A stretch of 64,000 bases of DNA from DASRJG01 sp964647625 (GTDB lineage: Bacteria > Acidobacteriota > Polarisedimenticolia > Polarisedimenticolales > DASRJG01). Location: contig CAZYHZ010000011.1 of assembly GCA_964647625.1 (NCBI GenBank), positions 1 through 64,000 of the forward strand. Direction: 5' to 3'. Of this stretch, positions 18,130 to 26,861 are shown one piece after another (the stretch's first letter is position 1; each line of letters opens with the position of its first letter). The notes under the pieces are model-generated. The model had not been told where the DNA came from, made no database searches, and was given only the letters and a program-made list of their open reading frames with translations. The position numbers and the translations under genes were made by a program.

Positions 18130-19284
18130 ATGGGGAGCAATCCGACAAGGCGCTCTCGCGCAGTCGCAGACATGCTTCGCGCACGCCGCCGCGCGCTCGG
18201 CCTGACGCTCGAAGAAGTCTCGAAGAGGCTCGTCGAAGACGGTCATCCCGTGCCGGTCTCATCGCTCTCGCTGATGGAGACCGGGCGTTCCGATCCGGGT
18301 GTTTTCCGCCTCCACCGGCTGCTGCAGTTGTACGAGGTCCCGGCGCACTTGGTCGCCGATCTCATCGAGATGGAAGAGCTCTCCGGCAGCGTGCCGGCCA
18401 CGCGCGATCCGGAGGAGCTGCGCCGCAGCGGCCTCGATCACTGGAAGAAGGGGAACATCGGGCGCGCCCTCGCTCATTTGATGGCGCTGCGCGAGCTCGT
18501 TCCCGGGGATGAGGCGTCCCGCTGGAAGAAGCAGGAAGCGCTGCTCGATTTCTCGATCGCGGCGGCCGGACTGGGGCGCCTCCAGCTCGCGCGCGAGATC
18601 TTGAACGAGCTTCTGTGCGAGCCTCCGGACCCGCGCCTGGTCACGCGCGCGCTGCTTCAAGCCGCGACCGTGTGGTCGCGAAGCGGGGCTCCGGATGCCG
18701 CGATGGGCTTCCTGCGCGAGGCGGAGGCGCGGGCGGACCGCGCCGACACGGCGACGGTCGCATGGCTCCATCACGCGCACGCCCGGGCGCTCGTCGATCG
18801 CGGCCGCCTGAAGGACGCCGAGGCCCGGCTCGCCAAGGCGATCGCGGGCTACCGGCAGGCCAAGGACACGTACGGCGAGGCTCGCGCCCGCCTGCTGCGC
18901 GTCCGGCTGGCGGAGGTCCGAGGCGAGACCGAGCAAGGATTGAAGCTCGCCGAGGAGGCGCGCGAGTTCGCGGCGCGCCAAGGCCATCGCGCGCTGGCCG
19001 GCATGGCGCTCGTCCGCCGCGGCTATCTGTACGTTCACGCGCGCAAGCTCGACGCCGCGATCCGCGCGCTGCGCACCGCGCTCAAGGAATTCACCCGTCT
19101 GGGGGATCCTCACGGGAGCTTTCTGGCGCACTACTGGCTCTCCGTCGCATACTCTCGGTCGGGGAGCGACGATCGGGCGAGGTTCGAAGCCCGGTCGGCG
19201 CAACATTTTTCGGGATTCGTGGACAAGAGATCTTGTCCTGAAGCTCGGGACATGCGGACTTCGTTGCTTGGAGAAGCACCATGA
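18130..19284 (+). CDS. XRE-family HTH regulator with TPR-like C-terminal domain
   Basis: A 384-residue protein. Residues about 10-60 form an XRE helix-turn-helix (VADMLRARRRALGLTLEEVS, PVSSLSLMETGRSDP, FRLHRLLQLYEV). The remainder is all-helical, with TPR-like pairs (RSGLDHWKKGNIGRALAHL, ALVDRGRLKDAEARLAKAI, GMALVRRGYLYVHARKLDAA). This combination is typical of regulators whose DNA binding is controlled by a peptide or protein ligand on the TPR part (as in the RRNPP group), though no specific subfamily can be named. Its stop overlaps the start of the next gene by 4 bp (ATGA). No membrane segment. Confidence 0.8.
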   Translation: MGSNPTRRSRAVADMLRARRRALGLTLEEVSKRLVEDGHPVPVSSLSLMETGRSDPGVFRLHRLLQLYEVPAHLVADLIEMEELSGSVPATRDPEELRRSGLDHWKKGNIGRALAHLMALRELVPGDEASRWKKQEALLDFSIAAAGLGRLQLAREILNELLCEPPDPRLVTRALLQAATVWSRSGAPDAAMGFLREAEARADRADTATVAWLHHAHARALVDRGRLKDAEARLAKAIAGYRQAKDTYGEARARLLRVRLAEVRGETEQGLKLAEEAREFAARQGHRALAGMALVRRGYLYVHARKLDAAIRALRTALKEFTRLGDPHGSFLAHYWLSVAYSRSGSDDRARFEARSAQHFSGFVDKRSCPEARDMRTSLLGEAP

Positions 19285-20021
19285 CGCACCGTTCGCCACG
19301 ATCGATCCTCGCCGTGTCCGCCGCCGGCCTGCTGTGCGCGGCCGCATACGCTGCGACGGCGATCGTCGTCGACCCGCCCGATCTCAAGATCAACGCCGTG
19401 TCGGGGCTGATCGAAACCGTCGATGCGACGTGGTCGGGCTCCAATTACAACGTGCGCTATACGGTGGTGAGCACGTCGGGTCAGCAGTCGTCGACCCTCT
19501 TCCTCACGTCGGTCCCGGCCAACGACCTCGATCCCCGGATCGCGATCTCGAGCGGCGGAGACGCCTCGGTGGTCTGGTGGCGCGACACGAGCCCGAACGC
19601 CCTCATCTTGAGGAAGCACGTGTACGCGACCGGCGCCTGGAGCAGCGAGCGGACGCTCGGGACCTCGACGGAGAGCAACTCGAGACCGCGGCTGGTTTAC
19701 TTCGGCGACAAGCTGTTCGCGGGATATCAGATTCAGTCCGGCAAGACTCGATGCGTCGCAGCCGTCCAGATCATCGACGACGATCCCGAGCCCATCCGAT
19801 CGATCATCGCCTCCACGACGTATTACGGCGACCCGGACATCCGGCCGTGTTCCGAGAGCGGGCACCTCTGGGTGACGTGGGTGGATACGTCGTTGCGGGT
19901 CGGTTACTCGGAATACATCACCGACAAGAACCAATGGACCGTGCCGCTGTACGACTCCTACGCGAACGACTCCATCGCCGCGTCACGCAGCAGGATTAGA
20001 AGCGCGGTCCTCGGACTCTAA
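19281..20021 (+). CDS. Secreted beta-rich protein coupled to the XRE-TPR regulator
   Basis: A 246-residue protein with a clear signal peptide (SILAVSAAGLLCAAAYA) and a beta-rich mature part. Repeated strand patterns (RIAISSGGDASVVWWRD, PRLVYFGDKLFAGYQ, SGHLWVTWVDTSLRVGYSE) look like blades of a small propeller related to BNR/Kelch-like exo-domains. No catalytic motif is seen. The start ATG overlaps the regulator's stop, so the two are almost certainly co-translated; the regulator may control this protein or sense its product. The C-terminus (ASRSRIRSAVLGL) looks abrupt, so the protein may be truncated relative to longer relatives. Confidence 0.65.
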   Translation: MTHRSPRSILAVSAAGLLCAAAYAATAIVVDPPDLKINAVSGLIETVDATWSGSNYNVRYTVVSTSGQQSSTLFLTSVPANDLDPRIAISSGGDASVVWWRDTSPNALILRKHVYATGAWSSERTLGTSTESNSRPRLVYFGDKLFAGYQIQSGKTRCVAAVQIIDDDPEPIRSIIASTTYYGDPDIRPCSESGHLWVTWVDTSLRVGYSEYITDKNQWTVPLYDSYANDSIAASRSRIRSAVLGL

Positions 20022-20126
20022 GAGGCCGCTCGCGCGATGCGCCCGGCCGTGTCGCGGTGCAGGCGCAGCAGTCCTCCACCGCCGGGCCTACGGCTCCGAA
20101 CGCCGGCGCGGCATCTTGATGGGCCG

Positions 20127-21737
20127 ATGAAGCTTACGCTCCTGGCGCTCGCATTCGCGGCCGCAGCCGCCGCTGCCGTTCACGCGGGCGAGGAGCCGCC
20201 CGCGGGGCCGCTCGACCCCGCGGACCTCACGGTGACCGAAACGTCGGCCCCCGTTCTCGTCAGCCCCGGGGACCTCCTCACGTTCACGATCGCCGCGGTC
20301 AACGAAGGGCCCGAAATCGCACTTGACGCGACGGTCACGGACGCGCTGCCGCTCGGCACGGTGTTCCGAAGCGCCGTCGTGTCGCCTCCCGGCACGGCCT
20401 GGATCTGCACGGTGCCGCCCCCCGGCACCAACGGAAAGGTCTCCTGCACGAACAAGACCTTCGGCGTGCACGAGACGATGACGCTCACCGTCGTCGTCGA
20501 GATCGCCGTCTGTGCCGGGACCGGCGTCCTTTCGAACCCGGCGACCATCGAGAGCTCGAACCCGGATCCCAATCGCGACGACAACACCGCGCTCGGGAGC
20601 AGCGCCGTCGTCGATCCCGGCACCTGCGACGACGGCAACATCTGCACGACGGACGACCGATGCGCGCCGAGCGTGGCGTTCTCGGAGAGCTTCGACGGCG
20701 TTCGAGTGCGCACCCTGCCGCCCGGATGGATCGCGACCGTCGTCGTCGGGCCGTCGGGCACCGGCTGGACGACGAACAACGCGGTCTTCGACACGCCGCC
20801 GAACAGCGTGTTCGTCAGCGACGCTCCGGAGGTGGTCGACGCCGTCCTCGACTCGCCGCAAACCAGCATCCAGACGCCGACGGCGCAGCTCGTCTTCATG
20901 AACCGTTACGACCTCGAGTTCGGCGCGGATGGAGGCGTGCTCGAGATTCAGATCAACGGCGGGCCGTTCATGGACATCCTCGCCGCGGGCGGCCAGTTCG
21001 AGAGCGGAGGCTACGACGCCCGCATCCGGACCGATCAGCTGAGCCCGATCGGAGGGCGCTTCGCCTGGACCGGCTTCACCAACGGCTTCCAGCGGACGGT
21101 CGTCGACCTTCCGGCGACAGCGGCCGGCCAGCCCGTCGTTCTGAGATGGCGGCTGGCGACGGACCAGTCGCTCGGACGCGTGGGCCAGTGGGTCGACTCG
21201 ATCTACGTGACGGGGGCGAACGCGTGCAGCCCGGGCACGCCGCTCGGCTGCGACGATGCGAATGCCTGCACCACCGACTCGTGTGACGCGGTCGCCGGCT
21301 GCCGGCACCAGCCGGCCGTCTGCAACGATGGGAATCCCTGCACGGACGACTCGTGCGATCCGCTGGCGGGCTGCGTGTTCGCGAACAACGCGCTGCCGTG
21401 CGACGACCACGACGCGTGCACGCAGACGGACGTGTGCACCGGCGGGGTGTGCACCGGCACCAATCCGCTGGTCTGCGCCGATGCCGACGTCTGCACGATC
21501 AACGCCTGCCTCCCTTCGCTCGGCTGCGTCGCGCCGACCGCGAACCTCGACACCTCCTCGTTTTCGGCGGGACGCGTGGACGGCCGCGACCTGACCGTCT
21601 TCGCGAGAGCGTGGAACACGTGCCCCGGCGATGCGCGCTACAACCCGGCGGCAGATCTGTCGCCCGCCTTGCCCTGCATCGAGGGCGACGACTTCCACGA
21701 TTTCATGACGGTGTTCGGCCGGCACTGCCCGGGCTAG
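20127..21737 (+). CDS. Secreted DUF11/Cys-rich protein with dockerin-like C-terminus
   Basis: A 536-residue protein with a signal peptide (MKLTLLALAFAAAAAAAVHA). Residues about 35-170 form a DUF11 domain (VSPGDLLTFTIAAVNEGPE, VTDALPLGTVF). A jelly-roll-like beta domain follows (about 190-375), then Cys-rich modules of the type CDD-NACTTDSC and CNDGNPCTDDSC. The last 60 residues (SAGRVDGRDLTVFARAW ... ADLSPALPCIEGDDFHDFM-TVFG) carry two dockerin-like repeats: an Asp-rich loop followed by a helix, twice. The same tail closes the two giant proteins at 53-61 kb. A cell-surface or secreted role is inferred; binding to a cohesin is possible. Confidence 0.75.
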   Translation: MKLTLLALAFAAAAAAAVHAGEEPPAGPLDPADLTVTETSAPVLVSPGDLLTFTIAAVNEGPEIALDATVTDALPLGTVFRSAVVSPPGTAWICTVPPPGTNGKVSCTNKTFGVHETMTLTVVVEIAVCAGTGVLSNPATIESSNPDPNRDDNTALGSSAVVDPGTCDDGNICTTDDRCAPSVAFSESFDGVRVRTLPPGWIATVVVGPSGTGWTTNNAVFDTPPNSVFVSDAPEVVDAVLDSPQTSIQTPTAQLVFMNRYDLEFGADGGVLEIQINGGPFMDILAAGGQFESGGYDARIRTDQLSPIGGRFAWTGFTNGFQRTVVDLPATAAGQPVVLRWRLATDQSLGRVGQWVDSIYVTGANACSPGTPLGCDDANACTTDSCDAVAGCRHQPAVCNDGNPCTDDSCDPLAGCVFANNALPCDDHDACTQTDVCTGGVCTGTNPLVCADADVCTINACLPSLGCVAPTANLDTSSFSAGRVDGRDLTVFARAWNTCPGDARYNPAADLSPALPCIEGDDFHDFMTVFGRHCPG

Positions 21738-21740
21738 GCG

Positions 21741-21852
21741 TCAGCCCCGCGGCGGTCCAGAAAAAGCGCGAGGTCCGAGGAAAGTCGCCGTATATACTCG
21801 TCGCTATCGCCTTGATGAATCGAGACTTGGAACGGAAACGGGGGAGCAGTTC
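21741..21852 (+). promoter_or_regulatory. Likely promoter and leader of the ten-gene polyketide-like operon
   Basis: This is the only non-coding stretch ahead of the tightly packed operon. It contains TATACT at 21793-21798, a good -10 match, but no convincing -35 at the right distance. GGGGAG at 21841-21846 is a strong ribosome binding site for the ACP gene. The promoter assignment is a guess from position and the -10 box only. Confidence 0.3.
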
Positions 21853-22095
21853 TTGACGAGCCGGGACGACGCGCGCGAGCGCATCATCGAGATCGTGGCG
21901 GAGATCGCCGACGTGCCGGTCGAGAAGGTGTCGCCCGACGCGATGCTCGCGGATCTCGACATCGACTCGCTCCGGGGGTTGCGGATCGTCGCCGCCGTCG
22001 AGAAGCGGTGGGGGATCGTCGTCAGCGAGGACGCGATCGGCCGCATCCGCTCGATGCGGGACATCTTCGCGCTGATCGAGGCCGCGCCGTCCTAG
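21853..22095 (+). CDS. Acyl carrier protein
   Basis: An 80-residue protein. LADLDIDSLRGLRIVAAVE holds the phosphopantetheine attachment Ser39 in the D-S-L motif, with helices of normal ACP size around it and a full-length C-terminus (SMRDIFALIEAAPS). The start is TTG with GGGGAG 6 bp upstream; no ATG lies in the frame. It opens the operon and would carry the growing chain for the ketosynthases, reductase and hotdog protein that follow. No phosphopantetheinyl transferase is in the window, so the host must supply one. Confidence 0.85.
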   Translation: MTSRDDARERIIEIVAEIADVPVEKVSPDAMLADLDIDSLRGLRIVAAVEKRWGIVVSEDAIGRIRSMRDIFALIEAAPS

Positions 22096-22107
22096 GAGTT
22101 GTCGGCT

Positions 22108-23328
22108 GTGATCGCGAAGCCTTTCCGCGCGTGGATCACGGGGATCGGGCTCGTCACGCCGGCCGGATCCGAAACCGGGGCGTTCTGGAGCGCCCTCGTC
22201 GCGGGGACGTCCGCGGCGCGTGAAGTCCGCGCGTTCGACACCGCGGCGTTTCCGAATCACGTCGGATGCGAGGTTGCCGACTTCCATGTGCCCGAGCACG
22301 TAAGAGCGCACGTTCTCGGCGGACGCTGCTCGGAGCTCGCCGCGGTCGTCGCCGACCAGGCGGTCCGCGGCGCCGGGTGGACGGCCGGCGCGTCCGATCC
22401 GGCGCGGGTCGCCGTCGTGGTCGGAACCACGATGGGAGACGTCTCACGGTTCGAGGAAGAGCGAGCGCGCCACCCCGAGGGCGAAGCGGGAGACGACGAC
22501 GTCCTGCTCCTCGCATCGCGCCCGCAGGACGTCATGGCGCGCACCATCGCGTCGATGTACGGCGTCACCGGGCCGGTCGTGACCGTGCCGGCGGCCTGCG
22601 CGGCGGGCAACTACGCGATCGGGCTGGCGGCATCGCTGCTCGCGCGCGGCCGCGCCGATGCGGCGATCGCGGTCGGGTGCGAGGCGTTCTCGCGTCTTGC
22701 GTTCGTCGGGTTCTCGCGGATGCGCGCGATGTCGCCCGACCTCTGCCGGCCGTTCAGCCGGGGCCGCCCCGGCCTGCTGCTCGGAGAGGGCGCGGGCGCG
22801 CTCTTCCTCGAGACCGAAGCCCACGCGCGGCGGCGCGGGGGCGAGCCGCTCGCGACGGTCGACGGGTTCGGCCTCTCGTGCGATGCCCATCACATCACCG
22901 GACCGCGGCCCGACGGCTTCGGCGCCTCGTCCGCGATGCGCCGCGCGCTCGAGAGCGCCGGCCTGTCGCCGGGGAGCATCGACTACCTCAACGCCCACGG
23001 AACCGGGACGCCGCTCAACGACAAGATGGAAAGCGCCGCGATCCGCAGCGTGTTCGGCGCCGGAGGCGGTCCTCCCGTGTCGTCCATCAAGGCGCTGATC
23101 GGACACACGCTGGGCGCGGCCGGAGCGATCGAAGCGGTCGCCTGCGTCCTCGCGCTGCGTCACGGCGTCATCCCTCCGACCTGGAACTTCGTCGAGCCCG
23201 ATCCCGAGTGCGCGATCGACTGCGTGCCGAACGCGCCTCGGCCCGCGTCGCTCCGTCACGTGCTGTCGAACTCGTACGCGTTCGGCGGCAACAACTCGAG
23301 CCTCGTGCTGTCGGCACGGGCCGCCTGA
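22108..23328 (+). CDS. Beta-ketoacyl-ACP synthase (KS), catalytically complete
   Basis: A 406-residue FabF-like thiolase-fold enzyme. All catalytic positions are present: Cys164 (VPAACAAGNYA), His297 (NAHGTGTPLND), Lys328 (SSIKALIGH) and His333 (GHTLGAAGAIE), plus the C-terminal SNSYAFGGNN. It condenses an acyl chain with malonyl-ACP. GTG at 22108 was chosen because AGGAG at 22094-22098 lies 9 bp upstream; a TTG nine bases earlier would sit on top of that site. The next gene encodes a KS-like protein without catalytic residues, so the two resemble the KS-alpha/KS-beta (CLF) pair of type II polyketide systems. Confidence 0.85.
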   Translation: MIAKPFRAWITGIGLVTPAGSETGAFWSALVAGTSAAREVRAFDTAAFPNHVGCEVADFHVPEHVRAHVLGGRCSELAAVVADQAVRGAGWTAGASDPARVAVVVGTTMGDVSRFEEERARHPEGEAGDDDVLLLASRPQDVMARTIASMYGVTGPVVTVPAACAAGNYAIGLAASLLARGRADAAIAVGCEAFSRLAFVGFSRMRAMSPDLCRPFSRGRPGLLLGEGAGALFLETEAHARRRGGEPLATVDGFGLSCDAHHITGPRPDGFGASSAMRRALESAGLSPGSIDYLNAHGTGTPLNDKMESAAIRSVFGAGGGPPVSSIKALIGHTLGAAGAIEAVACVLALRHGVIPPTWNFVEPDPECAIDCVPNAPRPASLRHVLSNSYAFGGNNSSLVLSARAA

Positions 23329-23337
23329 GGGTGTGAC

Positions 23338-24435
23338 GTGACCGGCGTGCACGCAGAGCCGTTCGTCATCTCCGGCACCGGAATGGTCACCCGCGCGGGA
23401 GTGAGTGCGGCCGCGGTCATTGCCTCGATCGGTTCGGGCCGGTCCTTCGGCACCGCGCCGAGCGGCGGATTCCATGCCGCGCCGATCGACGACTTCGATC
23501 CGAAGGCGCACATCGTGCGCAAGGGAGCGAAGGACCTCTCGCGCACCTCCCAGCTCGCGTGCGCCGCCGCCGCACAGAACGCGGCGGAGCTTCTCGGCGT
23601 CCCTCCGGACGACGTCGGCGTCGTGCTGGGGTCCGCCTGGGGCGCCGTCTCCACCGTGATCGCGTTCGAGCGCGAAGCCCACGTGCAGGGACCGCGCTTC
23701 GTCGATCCCATCCTGTTCACGGAAACGGTCAGCAACGTGCCCGCCGGCCAGGTGGCGATCCACTACGGATGGACCGCGTTCAACGCGACCGTGTCGTCGG
23801 GCTCGGCCTCGGGCCTCGCCGCGATCCGGCAAGCGATCGAGCTCCTCGAGGACGGGCGCGGCGCCGTCGCGGTCGCGGGCGGCGCCGACGAGATGAACCT
23901 CGCGGTGCTCGGAGCCCTGTCGTCCACGGGGTCGCTCCCAGGCGGCGCGTACGGCGAAGCGGCGTGCTTCCTGACGATCGAATCCGAGGACCACGCGCGC
24001 CGACGCGGCGCGCACCCGGCGGCCCGGTTCCTGGCATCCGGACATCGCTTCCGGTCGTCGATGGCGTCGCTGGTTCGCGAGGTCGTGGCGGCGGCCGGGG
24101 TCGCGCCCGATTCGGTCGATCTGATCGTGACGTCCGCAGCGGGAGGGAACGAGCCGCCCGGGGAAGAGAGCGCAGCCGTCGCCGAGGTCTTCGGGGATTC
24201 GCCGGTTCCCGTCGTCACACCGAAGACGTTGCTGGGCGAGACCTGGGGGGCCTCGGGCGCGATCGCCGTCGCGGTGGCGATCGAGGCGATGCGCGCGTCC
24301 GCCATGTCGGATTGGCCGCGGCGAGTGCCGAGATTCCGCCCGATGAGGACGGCGTTGATTCTCGATCGTTCCGATTCCGGGCATCAGCTCGCGGCGGTCG
24401 TCGCCCTCGCCGAGGCGGACAGCCGTGCACGCTGA
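23338..24435 (+). CDS. KS-like protein without catalytic triad (chain-length-factor-like)
   Basis: A 365-residue thiolase-fold protein starting at GTG, 9 bp after the KS gene. In alignment with active KS enzymes the nucleophile is Ser156 (VSSGSASGLAAI), the first His is Ala268 (TSAAGGNEPPG), the Lys is kept (Lys296, VTPKTLLGE) and the second His is Glu301 (GETWGASGA). It therefore cannot perform normal decarboxylative condensation. Position directly behind a complete KS and loss of the triad match a KS-beta/CLF subunit; whether it sets chain length here is inference. It is shorter than the partner by about 40 residues. Confidence 0.75.
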   Translation: MTGVHAEPFVISGTGMVTRAGVSAAAVIASIGSGRSFGTAPSGGFHAAPIDDFDPKAHIVRKGAKDLSRTSQLACAAAAQNAAELLGVPPDDVGVVLGSAWGAVSTVIAFEREAHVQGPRFVDPILFTETVSNVPAGQVAIHYGWTAFNATVSSGSASGLAAIRQAIELLEDGRGAVAVAGGADEMNLAVLGALSSTGSLPGGAYGEAACFLTIESEDHARRRGAHPAARFLASGHRFRSSMASLVREVVAAAGVAPDSVDLIVTSAAGGNEPPGEESAAVAEVFGDSPVPVVTPKTLLGETWGASGAIAVAVAIEAMRASAMSDWPRRVPRFRPMRTALILDRSDSGHQLAAVVALAEADSRAR

Positions 24436-24850
24436 GCCGTATTCGATCCTTCCGTGGTCGTATCCGTTTCGGATGGTCGATCGCGTCCTCCTGTGCGTGC
24501 CGCACGAGCGCGCGGTCGCGCTGAAGCAGGTCACGACGGGAGATCCCGCGCTCGCTGGCGACGGATCCCGTGAGCCGTGCTTCCCGTCCGCCCTCGTGCT
24601 CGAAGGGCTCAGCCAGACCGCCGCCTACCTGTTCCGGTCGACGTACGGTCCCGAGTCGTTGCGCGGCGCGCCGCTTCTCGGGTACCTCCGTGCGAGACTC
24701 CGCGGGGCCGTCCGCCCCGGGGACACGCTGGTGTTCACGGTGACCGCGGTCAAAATGACGAGCCGGCGCGGCGTGTTCCAGGCGAGGGCCGAGGTCTCAG
24801 GCCTCGTCGTCGCTTCGACCGAGCTCGCCTTCGGAGTGAGCGGATCATGA
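24425..24850 (+). CDS. FabZ-like hotdog protein with degenerate active-site loop
   Basis: A 141-residue single-hotdog protein starting at GTG, overlapping the KS-beta gene by 11 bp. LPWSYPFRMVDRVLLCVP, VALKQVTTGDP and LEGLSQTAAYLF match 3-hydroxyacyl-ACP dehydratases (FabZ). The H-F-P-G-x-P-x-x-P-G loop that carries the catalytic His is replaced by a shorter CFPSALVLEG; Cys52 takes the His place and about six residues are missing, while Glu60 and Gln64 remain. It is probably the dehydratase of the pathway, but the chemistry may be altered, or it may act as a binding or thioesterase-like protein. Confidence 0.7.
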   Translation: MHAEPYSILPWSYPFRMVDRVLLCVPHERAVALKQVTTGDPALAGDGSREPCFPSALVLEGLSQTAAYLFRSTYGPESLRGAPLLGYLRARLRGAVRPGDTLVFTVTAVKMTSRRGVFQARAEVSGLVVASTELAFGVSGS

Positions 24851-25566
24851 GGCTGACGTACGCAGTCGGGGGAGCGCTCGTGACGGGAGGCTCCGGGGGC
24901 ATCGGATCCGCCGTGGCGCGCCGCCTCGTCGACGGCGGCGTCCCCGTGGCGTCCACCTACCGGCAGCACGCGGGACGGGCACCGGCGGGCGTCGTCGAGC
25001 TTCCGTGGTCGTCGTCTTCCGCCGAGGCCGCGTCCGAGCTCGTCCGCGAGAGCGAGCGGGCCGTCGGGCCGATCCGCCATCTCGTGGCGTGCACGGGGAT
25101 CGCGCAGGGGGCCGCGTTCTACGGGCTCGACGAAAGGGAGTGGCTGGAGCTCGTGTCGGTCAACCTGACCGCGAACTTCGCCCTGTGCCGGGCGGTCGTC
25201 GCACCGATGATGAAGGCCGGATACGGCCGCATCGTGCTGGTCAGCTCGATCTCGGGCCGTCGCGGCATCGCCGGCCATTCGGTCTACGCCGCCACGAAGG
25301 CCGGGCTCGACGGATTCACCCGCGCGCTCGCGGTCGAGTGCGCGAGCTTCGGCGTGACCGTCAACGCCGTGGCGCCCGGCTTCATCGACACCCCGATGCT
25401 CGACGGGATGCCCGACGCGCGTCGAAAGTCCCTTGCCGCCGCGATCCCGATGGGACGCTTCGGAACGCCCGAGGAGGTGGCGTCTCTCGTCGCCTTCCTG
25501 CTGTCCGAGCAGTCCGGCTACGTCACCGGCCAGAGCTGGGCCGTCGACGGAGGACGATCGGCGTGA
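24847..25566 (+). CDS. 3-oxoacyl-ACP reductase (FabG-like SDR)
   Basis: A 239-residue short-chain dehydrogenase, overlapping the hotdog gene by 4 bp (ATGA). It has the nucleotide-binding TGGSGGIG (residues 13-20), the catalytic Ser134 (VSSISG), Tyr147 and Lys151 (YAATK), NAVAPGFIDTPM and the C-terminal TGQSWAVDGG typical of FabG. It would reduce the beta-keto group left by the ketosynthases, probably with NADPH. Length and motifs are normal. Within this operon it supplies the KR step of an iterative cycle. Confidence 0.9.
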   Translation: MRLTYAVGGALVTGGSGGIGSAVARRLVDGGVPVASTYRQHAGRAPAGVVELPWSSSSAEAASELVRESERAVGPIRHLVACTGIAQGAAFYGLDEREWLELVSVNLTANFALCRAVVAPMMKAGYGRIVLVSSISGRRGIAGHSVYAATKAGLDGFTRALAVECASFGVTVNAVAPGFIDTPMLDGMPDARRKSLAAAIPMGRFGTPEEVASLVAFLLSEQSGYVTGQSWAVDGGRSA

Positions 25567-26861
25567 GCCGGCGGCGCGTCGCGGTCACGGGCATGGGTGT
25601 CGTCACCGGCTACGGCCGGGGCACGCGCGCGCTGTGGAGCGGCCTCCAATCGGGGGCGAGCGCGATCCGGCCGCATGTCGCGCGCATGGGGCGGAGCGCT
25701 TGGCTCACCCATCCGATGGCCGCGCTCCCTCCGGGCACGACTCTTTCCGCGGGACTTCCGAACCCCGCGTTCGTCGCCGAGAACCGTCTCGACGCCGATC
25801 CCGACCTGATGGCGATCGCCGATTGCGTGAAGCAGGCGCTCGAGGATTCGAAGCTCCGATATGACGCCGGCCGGAACGACGTCGGGCTCGTCGTCACGCA
25901 CGAGAGCCCCGGCCTGGCGCCGCACGTCCAGAGCTTTTTCCGCTGGGGCGAGCTGGGCCGTGCGTGGCTGCGCTCGAAGGCCCGATTCAATCCGCCGGAG
26001 TTCCTCTACGAAGCGCAGAGCGACAGCGTCTATCGTCTTCATTCGTTTCTGTACGTCCACCACCTCTCGGCGGTGTTCGGGCTGCACGGGTTCACGCTGT
26101 ACAACAACAACGCGTGCGCATCGGGCGCGTTCGCGCTGGCGGTCGCGGCCGACCGCATCCGCAGCGGCGACACCCCGGCCGTCGTGGTCGCGGGAGGGGA
26201 CATCCCGGAGGACGGCACGAAGTACCGCTGGTTCCGGGATCGAGGGCTGTACTCGCCGAGCGGTGCCTGCCGTCCGTTCGCGAAGTCGCGCGACGGCTTG
26301 GTCCTGGGGTCGGGCGCCGCGGCGATCGTCCTCGAGGATCTCGAGCGCGCGCGTGACGAAAGCCGGCCGGTTCACGCCGAGTGGCTGGGCGCCGGCTTCA
26401 GCTCGGACGGGTGGAAGGTCACCGTTCCGGATGCCGAGGCGCGGCGGTACGCGCACGCGATCCAATCGGCGCTCGCCTCGGCCCGCGTGCGGCCGGAGGA
26501 CGTCACGCTCATCGCCCCTCACGGTGTGGGCGCGCCGCTCCTCGATCGCTACGAGGCCGAATCGCTGGCGGAGGTGTTCGGGCGAAACGGAAACTGGCCC
26601 GCGCTGCTCCCGCTCAAGGGCGCGATCGGGCACACGCTCGGCGGGTGTGCCCTCGTCGAAACCATCGGGGCCATTCTCTCTCTCTCCCACGGCAGCCTCC
26701 CCGCCGGCGGAGCGCTCCACGAGATCGACCCCGCGCTTCCTCTCGGCGCCGGCCGGCGCGAGATCGATCCGCGGGACTGGACCCTCTTGAAGTGCACCAA
26801 CGGATTCGGCGGCCAGAACGGCGCTGTCGTGTTCCGGTCGCCCGAGGCGCAGGCCGCGTGA
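25563..26861 (+). CDS. Second beta-ketoacyl-ACP synthase (KS)
   Basis: A 432-residue KS starting at GTG, overlapping the reductase by 4 bp. Catalytic residues are complete: Cys185 (NNNACASGAFAL), His320 (APHGVGAPLLD), Lys352 and His357 (LKGAIGHTLGG). It is clearly distinct from the first KS, with extra sequence before the active site (FNPPEFLYEAQSDSVYRL) and a different C-terminus (KCTNGFGGQNGAVVF). A second KS in such clusters may start the chain from a special primer or perform a later condensation; which applies is unknown. Its stop shares one base with the next start. Confidence 0.85.
   Translation: MSRRRVAVTGMGVVTGYGRGTRALWSGLQSGASAIRPHVARMGRSAWLTHPMAALPPGTTLSAGLPNPAFVAENRLDADPDLMAIADCVKQALEDSKLRYDAGRNDVGLVVTHESPGLAPHVQSFFRWGELGRAWLRSKARFNPPEFLYEAQSDSVYRLHSFLYVHHLSAVFGLHGFTLYNNNACASGAFALAVAADRIRSGDTPAVVVAGGDIPEDGTKYRWFRDRGLYSPSGACRPFAKSRDGLVLGSGAAAIVLEDLERARDESRPVHAEWLGAGFSSDGWKVTVPDAEARRYAHAIQSALASARVRPEDVTLIAPHGVGAPLLDRYEAESLAEVFGRNGNWPALLPLKGAIGHTLGGCALVETIGAILSLSHGSLPAGGALHEIDPALPLGAGRREIDPRDWTLLKCTNGFGGQNGAVVFRSPEAQAA

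Noticed and set aside
15018..18512. Long plus-strand ORFs opposite the second M14 gene
   Set aside because: Arg/Val/Asp-rich shadows without motifs; the minus strand carries the complete zinc peptidase.
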